DNA of 64,000 nucleotides from DAISJI01 sp964559835 (GCA_964559835.1 CAZLJE010000006.1:100105-164104), one strand, 5' to 3'; positions 34,002-42,757 are shown, counted from the stretch's first letter. The notes: generated by a model not told the origin, from the letters alone. Numbers and translations are program-made.

Positions 34002-34397
34002 ATGCGCTACATGCTGCTGATCTACACCAACCCGCACGTCAACCTCACACCCGAGGAGGCGCAGGTGGTCATGGCCGGACATCGCGCCGCCATGGCCGAG
34101 GCGACCGCCCGCGGATTCCTGCGCGGCGCCGAACCTCTCTATCCCACTTCCACGGCGACCACCGTCCGCATGCGCGATGGCAAGCCCATCCTCAGCGACG
34201 GGCCGTTCGCCGAGACCAAGGAGCACCTCGCCGGCTACTACATCCTGGATTGCGACAACCTCGACCAGGCCCTCGAGATCGCCGCCATGATCCCGACCGC
34301 GTGCGGCGGCGGGAATGGCTGCGTCGAAATCCGGCCGATCCGCGCCATCCCGACGATGGTCGAACAGGCATTGTCGGCCGATGTGACCAATGCCTGA
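34002..34397 (+). CDS. YCII/DGPF-domain protein coupled to an ECF sigma factor
   Basis: 131 residues, MRYMLLIYTNPHVNLTPEEA then SDGPFAETKEHLAGYYILDC, the DGPF motif in canonical form, and IEIRPI-like ending (CVEIRPIRAIPTM). Its stop at 34397 overlaps the sigma factor start at 34390 by eight bases, so both are one transcription unit. In the ECF42 context, DGPF proteins are the conserved neighbours; their biochemical role is not settled. Confidence 0.88.
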   Translation: MRYMLLIYTNPHVNLTPEEAQVVMAGHRAAMAEATARGFLRGAEPLYPTSTATTVRMRDGKPILSDGPFAETKEHLAGYYILDCDNLDQALEIAAMIPTACGGGNGCVEIRPIRAIPTMVEQALSADVTNA

Positions 34398-35679
34398 TCC
34401 GGGTCAGACCATCGAGCAGGTCTTCCGCGACGAGTCGGGCAAGATCACGGCCGCGCTCATCCGGCTCTCCGGCTCCTTCGACTGGGCCGAGGAGGCGCTG
34501 CAGGACGCATTCGCCAAGGCGCTCGCCACCTGGCCGAAGACCGGCATGCCGAACAATCCGGCGGCATGGATCATGACGGCCGCGCGCAACCGCCTGCTCG
34601 ACTTCGCCCGGCGCCAGCAGACGCGCGTCGAGAAAGAAGACGCGCTCACCTACTGGATCGAATCGAGCGCGAGCCGCTTCAAGCCGCCGGATGCGGGCTC
34701 GGTCGCGGAGGACGACATGCATTATCCCGATGACCGCCTCCGCCTCATCTTCACCTGCTGCCATCCGGCGCTCAGCGCGGAGGCGCAGGTCGCGCTCACG
34801 CTGCGTACTCTCGGCGGCCTGACCACGCCCGAGATCGCGCGCGCCTTCCTCGTCCCCGAACCGACCATGGCGCAACGGCTGGTGCGCGCCAAAAGGAAGA
34901 TCGAGGGCGCGAAGATCCCGTACGAAGTTCCGCCGCCGGAGCGCATCCCGGAACGGCTGTCGGCCGTGATGGCAGTGCTGTACCTGATCTTCAACGAGGG
35001 TTACGCGGCGATGTCCGGGACGTCGCTGGTCCGGCGGGAGTTGTGCGGCGAAGCGATCCGGCTGTGCCGCGTCCTGCTGCAATTGCTGCCCAGCGAGCCG
35101 GAGATCACGGGACTGCTGGCGCTCATGCTGCTCCAGGATTCGCGCCGCGAGACACGCGTCGACGCCGCCGGAAACCTCGTCACCCTCGAAGAGCAGGACC
35201 GCTCGCGGTGGGACAGCGCCGAGATCGAAGAAGGAACGCGGCTGGTCGAAAGTGCATTGGGTGCCCCGGGTAAGCCCGGTGTTGGCTTACCCGGGGGTGT
35301 TGGGCCGTATCAAATTCAGGCGGCGATCGCGGCTGTACACGCCAATGCTCCGGCCGCCGCCGACACCGATTGGCACGAGATCGCTGCGCTGTATCGCGAA
35401 CTGGCGGCGCTCCATCCGAGTGCGGTCGTGTCGTTGAACCACGCCGTGGCGGTGGCGATGAGCGAGGGCATCGAGAAAGGCTTGGCGCTGATCGACAACC
35501 TTGGCCGCACGGGCGATCTCGACGGCTACTACCTGTTCCACGCCGCCCGCGCCGACCTGTTGCGGCGATTAGGGCGACCGTCCGATGCTGCCGTTGATTA
35601 CCGGACCGCGCTCGATCTCGCGACCAACGACGTCGAGCGCAACTACCTCACACGCAGGCTGACGGAAGTGTCCTCCTGA
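34390..35679 (+). CDS. ECF42-type RNA polymerase sigma factor with long C-terminal extension
   Basis: 429 residues. Region 2 is IRLSGSFDWAEEALQDAFAKAL and region 4 TLGGLTTPEIARAFLVPEPTMAQRLVRAKRKI; the rest (about 190-429) is the DUF6596/TPR-like extension typical of ECF42, with PERLSAVMAVLYLIFNEGYA and VVSLNHAVAVAMSEG. In studied ECF42 proteins the extension is needed for activity and no anti-sigma factor is present; none is seen here. Residues 292-303 (APGKPGVGLPGG) are encoded by a perfect 13-base-arm palindrome at 35264-35295. Confidence 0.9.
   Translation: MPDPGQTIEQVFRDESGKITAALIRLSGSFDWAEEALQDAFAKALATWPKTGMPNNPAAWIMTAARNRLLDFARRQQTRVEKEDALTYWIESSASRFKPPDAGSVAEDDMHYPDDRLRLIFTCCHPALSAEAQVALTLRTLGGLTTPEIARAFLVPEPTMAQRLVRAKRKIEGAKIPYEVPPPERIPERLSAVMAVLYLIFNEGYAAMSGTSLVRRELCGEAIRLCRVLLQLLPSEPEITGLLALMLLQDSRRETRVDAAGNLVTLEEQDRSRWDSAEIEEGTRLVESALGAPGKPGVGLPGGVGPYQIQAAIAAVHANAPAAADTDWHEIAALYRELAALHPSAVVSLNHAVAVAMSEGIEKGLALIDNLGRTGDLDGYYLFHAARADLLRRLGRPSDAAVDYRTALDLATNDVERNYLTRRLTEVSS
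35264..35295. repeat. Palindrome inserted in-frame in the sigma factor gene
   Basis: CCCCGGGTAAGCC (35264-35276) and GGCTTACCCGGGG (35283-35295) are perfect 13-base complements with a six-base loop. The encoded peptide is Gly/Pro-rich and lies in the TPR-like extension, between SALG and YQIQ. Confidence 0.75.
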
Positions 35680-35703
35680 ACGAAGCGCAGGTCTCCCATC
35701 AAC

Positions 35704-35814
35704 GTCGTGTCATCCTGAGCGCAGCGAAGCATCTATGCATTCGTAGCGACACAACCGTCCGTCCGCGCTCTCAATGTCGTGTCATGCTGAGCGCAGCGAA
35801 GCATCTATGCATTC
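35704..35814. repeat. Direct repeat pair, 39 bases each
   Basis: GTCGTGTCATCCTGAGCGCA starts copy 1 (35704-35742), and copy 2 (35776-35814) differs by one base (CATGCTGAG). Both continue through GCGAAGCATCTATGCATTC. The rest of the 35680-36448 gap holds a possible small RNA, an 83-base tandem unit and a GGTAGGTCG hairpin, but no gene. Confidence 0.8.
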
Positions 35815-35879
35815 CCGCTCTCCGCACTCTGCGCTGATCTTCTCCAATCAACAACCAAAAATCGAAAATCAAAAATGAC

Positions 35880-35985
35880 TTGCGCACGTGTGCTAGCATT
35901 CTTGTAGTGAGGAGCCGTATTTGTGTTCCTCGCGCGCCTTCGGGTGGCCCACGCCGGTGATTGCTGGCGTGGGTTTCGCTCTTTG
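35880..35985 (+). ncRNA. Candidate small RNA with terminator-like hairpin
   Basis: TTGCGC (about 35880), 17 bases, TGTAGT gives a promoter-like pair. Downstream, GTGAGGA/TCCTCGC can form one stem and CCCACGCC (35949) / GGCGTGGG a second, followed by TTTCGCTCTTTG. No open frame fits this stretch well. Proposed from structure only. Confidence 0.3.
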
Positions 35986-36026
35986 ACAACCAATCGACCT
36001 CTCGCTCCTCAACTCGCCAAATCGCG

Positions 36027-36173
36027 CCAGGTTACCTGAGGTAACCTGGGCTCATCCTGCTGATCCCATTCAAAGCGAGGGGGAGGGGGTAGGAACCTGG
36101 GACCGCTCCATGGGTTACCCTGGGTAACCCATACTCAACCCGTTGATCCCATTCAAAGCGAGGGGGAGGGGGT
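36027..36173. repeat. Two tandem 83-base units, each with a palindrome and a G-rich tract
   Basis: Unit 1 starts with CCAGGTTACC-TGA-GGTAACCTGG (36027-36049), unit 2 with ATGGGTTACC-CTG-GGTAACCCAT (36110-36132). Both end in GATCCCATTCAAAGCGAGGG plus further G-rich sequence (36062-36090 and 36145-36173). The palindrome arms differ by compensatory changes. Confidence 0.8.
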
Positions 36174-36388
36174 GGTAACCCGAGAGCCGAAAGACGCGAG
36201 CCGGACACCGGTTTTCTTGAGCAGCAACAACTTACCGGCCGGCATCGAACTTTTTGCGCCGCCGGTTACTGTCCGAAGTCCTAAGACGTTCGCTTCATTG
36301 ACCCGTCTAGCAACAGGCTTTAGGCTCTACGCGGTAGGCTTTAGGACGAGGGGCGAGGCACACGGGTCGAGGCGTTCGTCGGTCCTAG

Positions 36389-36439
36389 GCGGTAGGTCGT
36401 AAGTCGCCGACCTACGACTTACGACAGCCGACCTACCGC
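36389..36439. repeat. Arm-repeat hairpin, GGTAGGTCGTAAGTCG words
   Basis: GGTAGGTCGTAAGTCG (36391) pairs with CGACTTACGAC (36415) and CGACCTACCGC (36429), so two alternative stems are possible. Directly upstream of the mltD-like gene. Confidence 0.7.
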
Positions 36440-36448
36440 GAAAACATC

Positions 36449-38326
36449 ATGCGATTACGGGATTTTGGTGCAATCCTCGCGTTGGCCGCCGGTCTGGGGC
36501 TGGTCTCCTGCAAGACGGAGGAGGCCAAGACGGTGAACGTCACCCCACCCGCCCGGGCCCAGGCCCCGAGCAGCGCCCAGCCCGCGCCCCCGCCGCCGAA
36601 GATCCAGGAGACACTCCAGCCCAGGACCGATCCGGTCGATGCGCTGATCGCGTTGGTCGAGAAGGAATACCAGGCGGGCCGCGCCAACTATGCGGCCGGG
36701 CACCTCGACGCCGCCAAGGACTCGTTCGACCGCGCGTTCAACATGCTGCTGCTGTCCGGGCAGGATGTCCGCAATAACGACCGACTGCAAGCCGAGTTCG
36801 AGAAGCTGGTCGAGGGCGTCAACAACCTGGAGATGGTCGCCCTCCAGCAGGGCGACGGCTTCACCCAGCAAAAGGCCGAGCCGGCGCCGATCGACGAGGC
36901 CAACGAAGTCACGTTCCCGGTCGATCCGAACATCAAGGCGCGCGCCGAACGGGAGCTGAAGGGCATCAAGAGCGACCTACCTCTGGTGATGAACGACGAG
37001 GTCGCGCGCTACATCAGCTACTTCTCGAGTCGCGGACGCCCGGTGCTGGAGCGGGCGCTGACGCGCTCCGGACGCTACCGCGACATGATCGAGGCGACGT
37101 TCCGGAAAGAGGGCGTGCCGCAGGACCTGATCTACCTGGCCGAGGCCGAGAGCGGCTTCCATCCGCTGGCGCTGTCGCGGGTGGGCGCGCGCGGCATGTG
37201 GCAGTTCATGGCCAGCCGAGCCTCCGGATACGGCTTGCAGCGCAACTGGTGGGTCGACGACCGCCAGGACCCGGAAAAGGCGACCCGCGCCGCCGCGCGT
37301 CACCTGAAGGACCTGTACAACCAGTTCGGCGACTGGTACTTGGCGATGGCCGCGTATAACTCCGGCCCCGGGACAGTGCAGCACGCGGTCGAACGTACCG
37401 GCTACGCCGACTTTTGGGAGCTGTACCGCCGGAACGTGTTGCCGCAGGAAACGCGGAACTACGTGCCGATCATCGTCGCCGTGACCATCATGGCGAAGAA
37501 CCCGGCGCAGTACGGGCTCGACCACCTGCAACCCGATCCGCCGCTCAAAGCCGACAAGGTCACGATCAATTATCCAGTCGATCTGCGGCTGGTGGCGGAG
37601 TGCGTGGATTCGAGCGTTGCGACCTTGCAGGACTTGAACCCCAGCCTGCTGCGCATGACGACCCCGAAAGACGGCTCGTTCGACCTGGCGCTGCCGCCGG
37701 GAACGGCCGACAAGTTCCAGCAGAACATCGCCGCCATTCCCAAAGACATGCGCGTGTGGTGGCGCTATCACAAGGTCAGCCCGGGCGAGACGCTGGCGCA
37801 GGTGGCGAAGCAGTATCACACGACGGCGGCAGCGATCACGGAAGTCAACAACCTCCAGGACACGGAACTTGTTGCCGACTCGAAACTCATCATTCCGGCC
37901 GCGAGCCGTCACACCGAGCAGGCTTCTTCCGGGTCGTACGCGAAGAGGGCGACGAGCTACCACGTGCGCAAGGGCGACACGGTGCTGTCGGTGGCCGACG
38001 ACTTTGGCGTCCCGGCGGAAAAGATCCGCAAATGGAACGGCTTGCGGGGAAATACGCTGAAGGCCGGGCGGACGCTGAAGATCTATAAACCGGTTGCCGG
38101 CGACGAGGGACAGGTAGCTTCATCGAGCCACGGAAAATCAGCTAAACCAAAGCGCAGCAATGGTTTACAAGGTTCCAAGAAGGCGGTAGTCCGGCACAAA
38201 GTGAAGCGCGGCGAGACCCTTTCCAGCATCGCCAGCCGATATAACACCTCGGTCGCGGCCCTCAAGCGCGACAACGCCAAAGTCGCCACGCTCAAGCCGG
38301 GCGATGTGCTCATCGTAAGACAATAG
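36449..38326 (+). CDS. mltD: Membrane-bound lytic murein transglycosylase D-type with LysM repeats
   Basis: 625 residues. Signal peptide with lipobox LGLVSC, an alpha-helical region (about 70-150), then an SLT goose-lysozyme-like domain: LAEAESGFHPLALSRVGARG with the catalytic glutamate, MWQFMASRASGYG, and MAAYNSGPGTVQHAVERTG. Three LysM modules follow (about 430-475, 505-550 and 580-625), each with the YHxxxG(D/E)T pattern, e.g. YHVRKGDTVLSVADDFGV. It cleaves glycan strands of peptidoglycan at the outer membrane. The start codon has little ribosome site and follows a repeat hairpin. Confidence 0.93.
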   Translation: MRLRDFGAILALAAGLGLVSCKTEEAKTVNVTPPARAQAPSSAQPAPPPPKIQETLQPRTDPVDALIALVEKEYQAGRANYAAGHLDAAKDSFDRAFNMLLLSGQDVRNNDRLQAEFEKLVEGVNNLEMVALQQGDGFTQQKAEPAPIDEANEVTFPVDPNIKARAERELKGIKSDLPLVMNDEVARYISYFSSRGRPVLERALTRSGRYRDMIEATFRKEGVPQDLIYLAEAESGFHPLALSRVGARGMWQFMASRASGYGLQRNWWVDDRQDPEKATRAAARHLKDLYNQFGDWYLAMAAYNSGPGTVQHAVERTGYADFWELYRRNVLPQETRNYVPIIVAVTIMAKNPAQYGLDHLQPDPPLKADKVTINYPVDLRLVAECVDSSVATLQDLNPSLLRMTTPKDGSFDLALPPGTADKFQQNIAAIPKDMRVWWRYHKVSPGETLAQVAKQYHTTAAAITEVNNLQDTELVADSKLIIPAASRHTEQASSGSYAKRATSYHVRKGDTVLSVADDFGVPAEKIRKWNGLRGNTLKAGRTLKIYKPVAGDEGQVASSSHGKSAKPKRSNGLQGSKKAVVRHKVKRGETLSSIASRYNTSVAALKRDNAKVATLKPGDVLIVRQ

Positions 38327-38329
38327 ATC

Positions 38330-38402
38330 CGGCGCATGGCGCATGGCAGAAACACCCATCAAAATTCTTTACCTTGCGCCCTAGCGTTGCGCCTTGAGCC
38401 GA
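38330..38402. repeat. Degenerate GGCGCATGG-word repeat
   Basis: GGCGCATGGCGCATGGC on the left and TTGCGCC/TTGCGCCTTGAGCC on the right. Complementarity is poor compared with other copies. Confidence 0.5.
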
Positions 38403-38568
38403 TGTGACGCCTTGTGCCTTGAGCTGATTTTTTCGCGTGCTATAATTCGCGCGCTTCGGTGGCGCATCGAAGAATCATCGGCTCTGCTGTTCTTGTTGTC
38501 TTACGTGTCGAAGCCCATTGCGAGCTGCACCGGTGCTTGACGCCGCGCTCGCCTTATCAGGAGGAAAC

Positions 38569-39027
38569 ATGACGTACGATGATGAAACCCTCTACGGTCG
38601 CGACGACGACATGGATGAATTCGGCGATACGGGCGGGTACGGCGATAATCTCGAAGAAGAAGATTTCGAAGAAGAAGAGGAAGAGGAAGAAGAGGAGCCC
38701 GTAAGCACGGGTTCGATGGGCGGCACGAGCGGGGGGACTGCAGGCACGGTGGGCGGTGAAACCGAGCCGGCGGCCGCCGAACCGTCCAGAAAGACTGGCG
38801 GCGGTGGCGGAGGCGGCGGACGCAAGAAGGCCGCGAAGAAAGCTCCAGCCAAAAAGGCCGCTGCGAGGAAAGCTCCCGCGAAGAGCGCCTCGAAAAAAGC
38901 CAGCGCCAAGAAGGCGGCGAAGAAGGGCGGCGCCAAGAAGTCGGCGAAGAAGGCCTCCAGCAAAGCCTCAAGAAACCCGAAGACGGGCGGCGCCAAGAAG
39001 AAAGGCAAGAAGAGCAAGAAACACTAA
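38569..39027 (+). CDS. Acidic/histone-H1-like bipolar protein
   Basis: 152 residues, start ATG 38569 with the strong site AGGAGG five bases upstream. Residues 1-45 are strongly acidic with a run of about 14 Glu/Asp; residues 45-85 a Gly/Ser/Thr linker ending in a poly-Gly run; residues 88-152 are Lys/Ala/Pro-rich with repeated AKKAP and SAKKA motifs like eukaryotic H1 tails and bacterial Hc1-like nucleoid proteins. The basic half should bind DNA or RNA; the acidic half may shield it or bind a basic partner. No enzyme domain. Confidence 0.82.
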   Translation: MTYDDETLYGRDDDMDEFGDTGGYGDNLEEEDFEEEEEEEEEEPVSTGSMGGTSGGTAGTVGGETEPAAAEPSRKTGGGGGGGGRKKAAKKAPAKKAAARKAPAKSASKKASAKKAAKKGGAKKSAKKASSKASRNPKTGGAKKKGKKSKKH

Positions 39028-39030
39028 ATC

Positions 39031-39135
39031 GGTACTGAGTACCGAGTATTGAGTACAAATCAACCAAAAGGCCGCGGGAAGATTCCGCGGCCTTCGTTTT
39101 TTCTCGGTACTTGGTACTCAGTACTTGGTATTGAG
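39031..39135. terminator. Terminator nested in an arm-repeat hairpin (GTACTGAGTACC words)
   Basis: Arms of GGTACTGAGTACC words lie at 39031-39056 and 39106-39135. Between them GGCCGCGG..CCGCGGCC (39070-39092) with a downstream T run (to 39102) is an intrinsic terminator. Located between convergent genes. Confidence 0.85.
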
Positions 39136-39136
39136 T

Positions 39137-39445
39137 TCACTTCTTCCCTTGTATGGCATTCAGGCATTTCCCATAAAGCTCGAGCAGGTGGTCGGCGTAC
39201 TCAGCCGGCTTGGCGGGTGCGCCGCCCTGGAATCCGGCGCTGGCGGATCCGCTCTTGCCGTAGCCGGTGGTCATGGCGATGAAGCGCATCAGGTCCAGCG
39301 CGATGTCTTCGTTGCGGCGCGAACCCGCCGGCGTTCCCGGTGTCTCGTTCATCATGGCTCCTTGCGTGGATCGGTTGGATAGGATCTCGATCGGTTCATC
39401 GTCTTCATCCTGCGCGAATACGAACGGTGGTGAATGGACTGGCAT
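39137..39445 (-). CDS. Small conserved hypothetical protein
   Basis: 102 residues. An acidic, disordered N-terminal part is followed by a helical segment EDIALDLMRFIAMTTGYGKS, a Gly/Ala/Ser linker and the helix EYADHLLELYGKCLNAIQGK. I recognise this only as the sort of protein annotated hypothetical in acidobacteria. ATG 39445, with GAGG about 10 bases before. Convergent with the histone-like gene. Confidence 0.65.
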   Translation of the reverse strand: MPVHSPPFVFAQDEDDEPIEILSNRSTQGAMMNETPGTPAGSRRNEDIALDLMRFIAMTTGYGKSGSASAGFQGGAPAKPAEYADHLLELYGKCLNAIQGKK

Positions 39446-39603
39446 GAGGTTCGACCTCGTTTCGATTCTAACTCGTAACGGGCCTTGTAGAGGAAGTGTC
39501 GCTCGGGCCGTGACCTCACATCTTGAATAAGAAAAGACGCCGCGGATCTACACGGATAAACCATAAATCTTATCCGTGTTGATCCGGGCAAATCCGTGGC
39601 TGC

Positions 39604-41103
39604 TTACTTGACGGCTTCGGCCATCGAGGCTGTCCGTCGCGCTCCTGCCATCGCGTTATACCGTCCGGGAGCGACCTTCAGCACGGCCTCGAATTCGGCG
39701 CGAGCTTCGCTGTCGCGTCCGGCCTGCAACAGTATCTCGGCGAGGTTCTCGCGCGCGGGACGCACCGGGCCAGGAGTGACCGGGTCTTTGTCCAGCGAGT
39801 CTTCCATGTCGGCGGCGGCGCGAGCATCATGAATTCCCTGGTCGCGGCGGCCGTCCTTGAACTCGCGCCACGCGACGACCTGCAATCGCTGGATCTCGAT
39901 CTGCCGACTCCAATACTCGTCGCTGCGCTTGACCTGGTCGCGATAGGCGGCGAGTTGCACGGCGGCTTTGTTGGCTGAGGCGGTGTCTCCGAGCATGGCA
40001 GCGCCGAGACCGTTCGCATAGAGCGTCATGGCATCGTCGATCGGATTGCCCGTGCCAGGCGTGAGCGACGCGGCCAGCTTCCAGTCATGACGCTCGACCG
40101 CGTAGCGCGCCGGGATCGCCGCGTCGGCATACGCGCCGACGTTATCCAGTTCCCTTTTGCCGCGGGTTGCGCGCGCCGTCTCCATCACCTCGCGCGCCTT
40201 GTCCCACTTGCCCTGTTGCAGGTACGCATACTCGAGATAGTCGAGCGCATGCAGGCGCTGGTTGAAGGCTTCGTTGGTCGCGCCCGGTCGATCGTCGCGC
40301 TCGGCCGACGCCGCCGACGCCAAGTTCGACGCGATCGACTCGTCCCACAATCCCAGGCGCGTGAAGATGTGGGAAGGCATATGCTGCGCGTGCGCCGAGG
40401 ACGGCGCGATCTGCGCATAGCGGCGCGCAGCCGCGAGCGCTCCCTCGGCCAGCGGCGGAAAATCGGAGACGTGAATGATGTAGTGCGCCAGGCCGGGATG
40501 GTCGGGATGCGCAGCGAACAACGGCACCAGCAGGTCACGCGCCTTGCGCTGGTTGGCGTAGGTCTTGTCGCCAGTGGGCGCGTTCACGTCCAGCGCGAGA
40601 GCATAGAAGATGGTGGCTTCTTCATCCTGCGGGTAGGACGCGCTCAGTTTCGTCATCGCGGATTCGTACGCCAGAGAACGTGTATGTAACGGGAGCGAGG
40701 GGTCGGCGAAGATCGTGGCAATGGCCTCGATGTAGGCGCGCTCGCGATCGGTGGTCTTCGGGTTTGACTTGGCAATCGCGCGCGCTTTCTCGACGGCCGC
40801 GCGGCCTTGGCGTTCCCAGATCTGCGCCCACAGGCCGTGGTATTCAGTCATGGCGACGCCCCACCACGCCATGGCGCAAGTCGGGTCCTTTGTGGCAACG
40901 TCGTGAAAGGCGTGGTTGGCGCGCTCGTATCCGAAGGAGTGCAGGATGGCTACCGCGCGCTCGAAATCCGGCTGGACCGCCGGCGCGCACGAAGTGGGAA
41001 AGCGCACCTTGCCGAATTCGCTCGGCGTGTCGTGCTGGTGCTGGGCGACAGCTATGGTGGAGCAGAGTGCGAGGGCGAGGAATACACGGGCAAACCGGCG
41101 CAT
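39604..41103 (-). CDS. Secreted TPR-repeat protein
   Basis: 499 residues. The start at 41103 (MRRFARVFLALALCSTIAVA) has GGGAGG six bases upstream and gives a clean signal peptide. The opening block VRFPTSCAPAVQPDFERAVA then ILHSFGYERANHAFHDVATK and CAMAWWGVAMTEYHGLWAQ is a recurrent arrangement in periplasmic TPR proteins of unknown role. Helical repeats continue to the C-terminus (NLAEILLQAGRDSEARAEFE). Probably a periplasmic scaffold; no enzyme motif. Confidence 0.8.
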   Translation of the reverse strand: MRRFARVFLALALCSTIAVAQHQHDTPSEFGKVRFPTSCAPAVQPDFERAVAILHSFGYERANHAFHDVATKDPTCAMAWWGVAMTEYHGLWAQIWERQGRAAVEKARAIAKSNPKTTDRERAYIEAIATIFADPSLPLHTRSLAYESAMTKLSASYPQDEEATIFYALALDVNAPTGDKTYANQRKARDLLVPLFAAHPDHPGLAHYIIHVSDFPPLAEGALAAARRYAQIAPSSAHAQHMPSHIFTRLGLWDESIASNLASAASAERDDRPGATNEAFNQRLHALDYLEYAYLQQGKWDKAREVMETARATRGKRELDNVGAYADAAIPARYAVERHDWKLAASLTPGTGNPIDDAMTLYANGLGAAMLGDTASANKAAVQLAAYRDQVKRSDEYWSRQIEIQRLQVVAWREFKDGRRDQGIHDARAAADMEDSLDKDPVTPGPVRPARENLAEILLQAGRDSEARAEFEAVLKVAPGRYNAMAGARRTASMAEAVK

Positions 41104-41185
41104 GCCATCCTCCCCTCGAAAGAAGCTACACGATTTGCGCATGCTATCGCAATCGGCGCCGCATCGGATATCGAGCCCGGAGCAT

Positions 41186-41220
41186 CCCACCCTAGCAAAA
41201 CCGGCTAGGGTGGGGCACCC
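41186..41220. repeat. GTGGGGCACCC palindrome, intergenic copy
   Basis: CCCACCCTAGC (41186) and GCTAGGGTGGG (41204) are perfect 11-base complements, followed by GCACCC. Same element as at 44045, 55662, 56096 and 59988. Confidence 0.85.
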
Positions 41221-41279
41221 TGTGATCGTTTGCCGTCGATGACAACCGAGGCATAGAATTTTTCCAGGCGTAAGTGTTT

Positions 41280-42347
41280 ATGCGTCGCAGAATTTGGTTT
41301 GTAACTCCCGCCTCCCTGCTTACCGCCCTCCTCGTTTGCTTACCTATGCAGGCGCAAGTCACGGAGACGATAACGACCGATCTCAGGTTGCCCTATTTCT
41401 ACGAGGCTACGAACCCGTGGCGCGTAGTCGAGACCCGAACCGAGCAGGGTGGCCGTACGATCGAGACACGCATGGAAGGCTCGATTGGTGGCGTGCCTGG
41501 AATATGGACCGAGACGGAGCAGGAGAGTTTTCAACCCAATCCGAATTCCACGACCGTAGTGCAGCGCCAGTATTTCCGCAATGCCGACCGAAAACGCGTG
41601 CTCATCGCAGTTGTAGAGGAACAGCGAAGCACCGCCGCAGACGGACGGGAAACCGTGGTCCGCACCACATCGAGAGCCGACGCGAACGAAAGCCAGTACA
41701 TCCGCCCGCAATTGCAGGTTGTGCAGCGTGCGGAGCAAGAAGCCGCCGACACCGGCGACGGCACCCGGCATATCACCAGCGTTGTTTTTGAGCAGAGGGC
41801 GAGCGGCCTCGTACCGGTTCAGCGTTCGGAAACGCTCCTGCAGCCGAAGGGCGATGTCACGGAACAGCAGGTGACCGTGCTCGTGCCCGACCTCGCCGAC
41901 AGGTTCGTTGCGGTTGCTCGAAGCGAGAGCACTACGACAAAAACGGCGTCCGGCCAAACGGAAGAAGAGCGGTCGTACGGAGACACTGGTTTGGGCCAGA
42001 TGGACATCACGCAACGTGACGTCACCACTGAATCCACGGACAACAACGTAACCGACACCACCGTGGAGACGTACTCGGCATTTGTGCCCGGACGGTATCT
42101 GAGCCCCGGCGCCCTTGAACTTGTCCAGGAGGTCAACTCCTCACGAGAAACGGCGCCGGATGGAAGCTCGCACTTGGAAGAGGAAGTTCAGGCGATCGAT
42201 TTGGTGGATCCGGACCTAGCGTTGCTGCCTGTGACCTCGGTCGTTTCCGTTTCCCATCCCGCGCCCCGGGAGGTCGGTCGCAGTCAGGATGGAAACCGCT
42301 CCACCTTGCAGATCACAGACAGCCACGGCACCAGGAGCCTCCCCTAG
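41280..42347 (+). CDS. Secreted protein of unknown function
   Basis: 355 residues. N-terminal signal peptide ending ...VCLPMQAQ, then a mature protein of beta-like repeating character rich in Thr, Glu and Arg (RVVETRTEQGGRTIETR, DVTTESTDNNVTDTTVETYS). No cysteine, metal motif or transmembrane helix in the mature part. Not recognised. ATG 41280 is preferred over a GTG six bases upstream. Divergent from the TPR gene across a gap that holds the GTGGGGCACCC palindrome. Confidence 0.68.
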   Translation: MRRRIWFVTPASLLTALLVCLPMQAQVTETITTDLRLPYFYEATNPWRVVETRTEQGGRTIETRMEGSIGGVPGIWTETEQESFQPNPNSTTVVQRQYFRNADRKRVLIAVVEEQRSTAADGRETVVRTTSRADANESQYIRPQLQVVQRAEQEAADTGDGTRHITSVVFEQRASGLVPVQRSETLLQPKGDVTEQQVTVLVPDLADRFVAVARSESTTTKTASGQTEEERSYGDTGLGQMDITQRDVTTESTDNNVTDTTVETYSAFVPGRYLSPGALELVQEVNSSRETAPDGSSHLEEEVQAIDLVDPDLALLPVTSVVSVSHPAPREVGRSQDGNRSTLQITDSHGTRSLP

Positions 42348-42400
42348 CCGGTCCGACGATCGAGCCGAACGTCAGGATAGACGCTATAATCCGCGCTGCT

Positions 42401-42637
42401 ATGCACTATCGAGTAATCAGCAAAGCTACCTGCCGCAACTGTAAGAACGCTTGGCTGATCGATACTGACCAAAGCGAGCCCGGGTTTATCGAAGCGAAAA
42501 GCGAAACGGAAGCCGAAGAGAGGTTCAGGATGATGCATAGTCTCTGCCCGACGTGCCTGAAGACCGGCACACCGGTTGCCGTAGAATTCGACGGCCCCAT
42601 CCACATCGACAGCCTGCCGCGTTTCGGGATCGAATGA
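42401..42637 (+). CDS. Small two-knuckle zinc-binding protein
   Basis: 78 residues: KATCRNCKNAWLIDTDQSEP and SLCPTCLKTGTPVAVEFDG. The pairs CRNC (about 11-14) and CPTC (about 49-52) form a probable zinc ribbon. No further domain. It lies just outside the left end of the prophage. Confidence 0.6.
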   Translation: MHYRVISKATCRNCKNAWLIDTDQSEPGFIEAKSETEAEERFRMMHSLCPTCLKTGTPVAVEFDGPIHIDSLPRFGIE

Positions 42638-42658
42638 CGTAGTCGAGGTCGATACGTC

Positions 42659-42757
42659 GTGTGCCGTCCCGACGGCACTCTGGAAAGAACAGGAACGCTG
42701 ACCCGCACTTACGTGCGGGGCTACGATCTGCTGCCCGCTCCGCGGGCTGGGGCAGCC
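42659..42757. repeat. Cluster of three short palindromes
   Basis: GTGCCGTCCCGACGGCAC (42661-42678), CCCGCACTTACGTGCGGG (42702-42719) and GCCCGCTCCGCGGGC (42733-42747) are separate perfect or near-perfect palindromes. They lie between the small zinc protein and the end of the prophage repressor. Confidence 0.8.
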
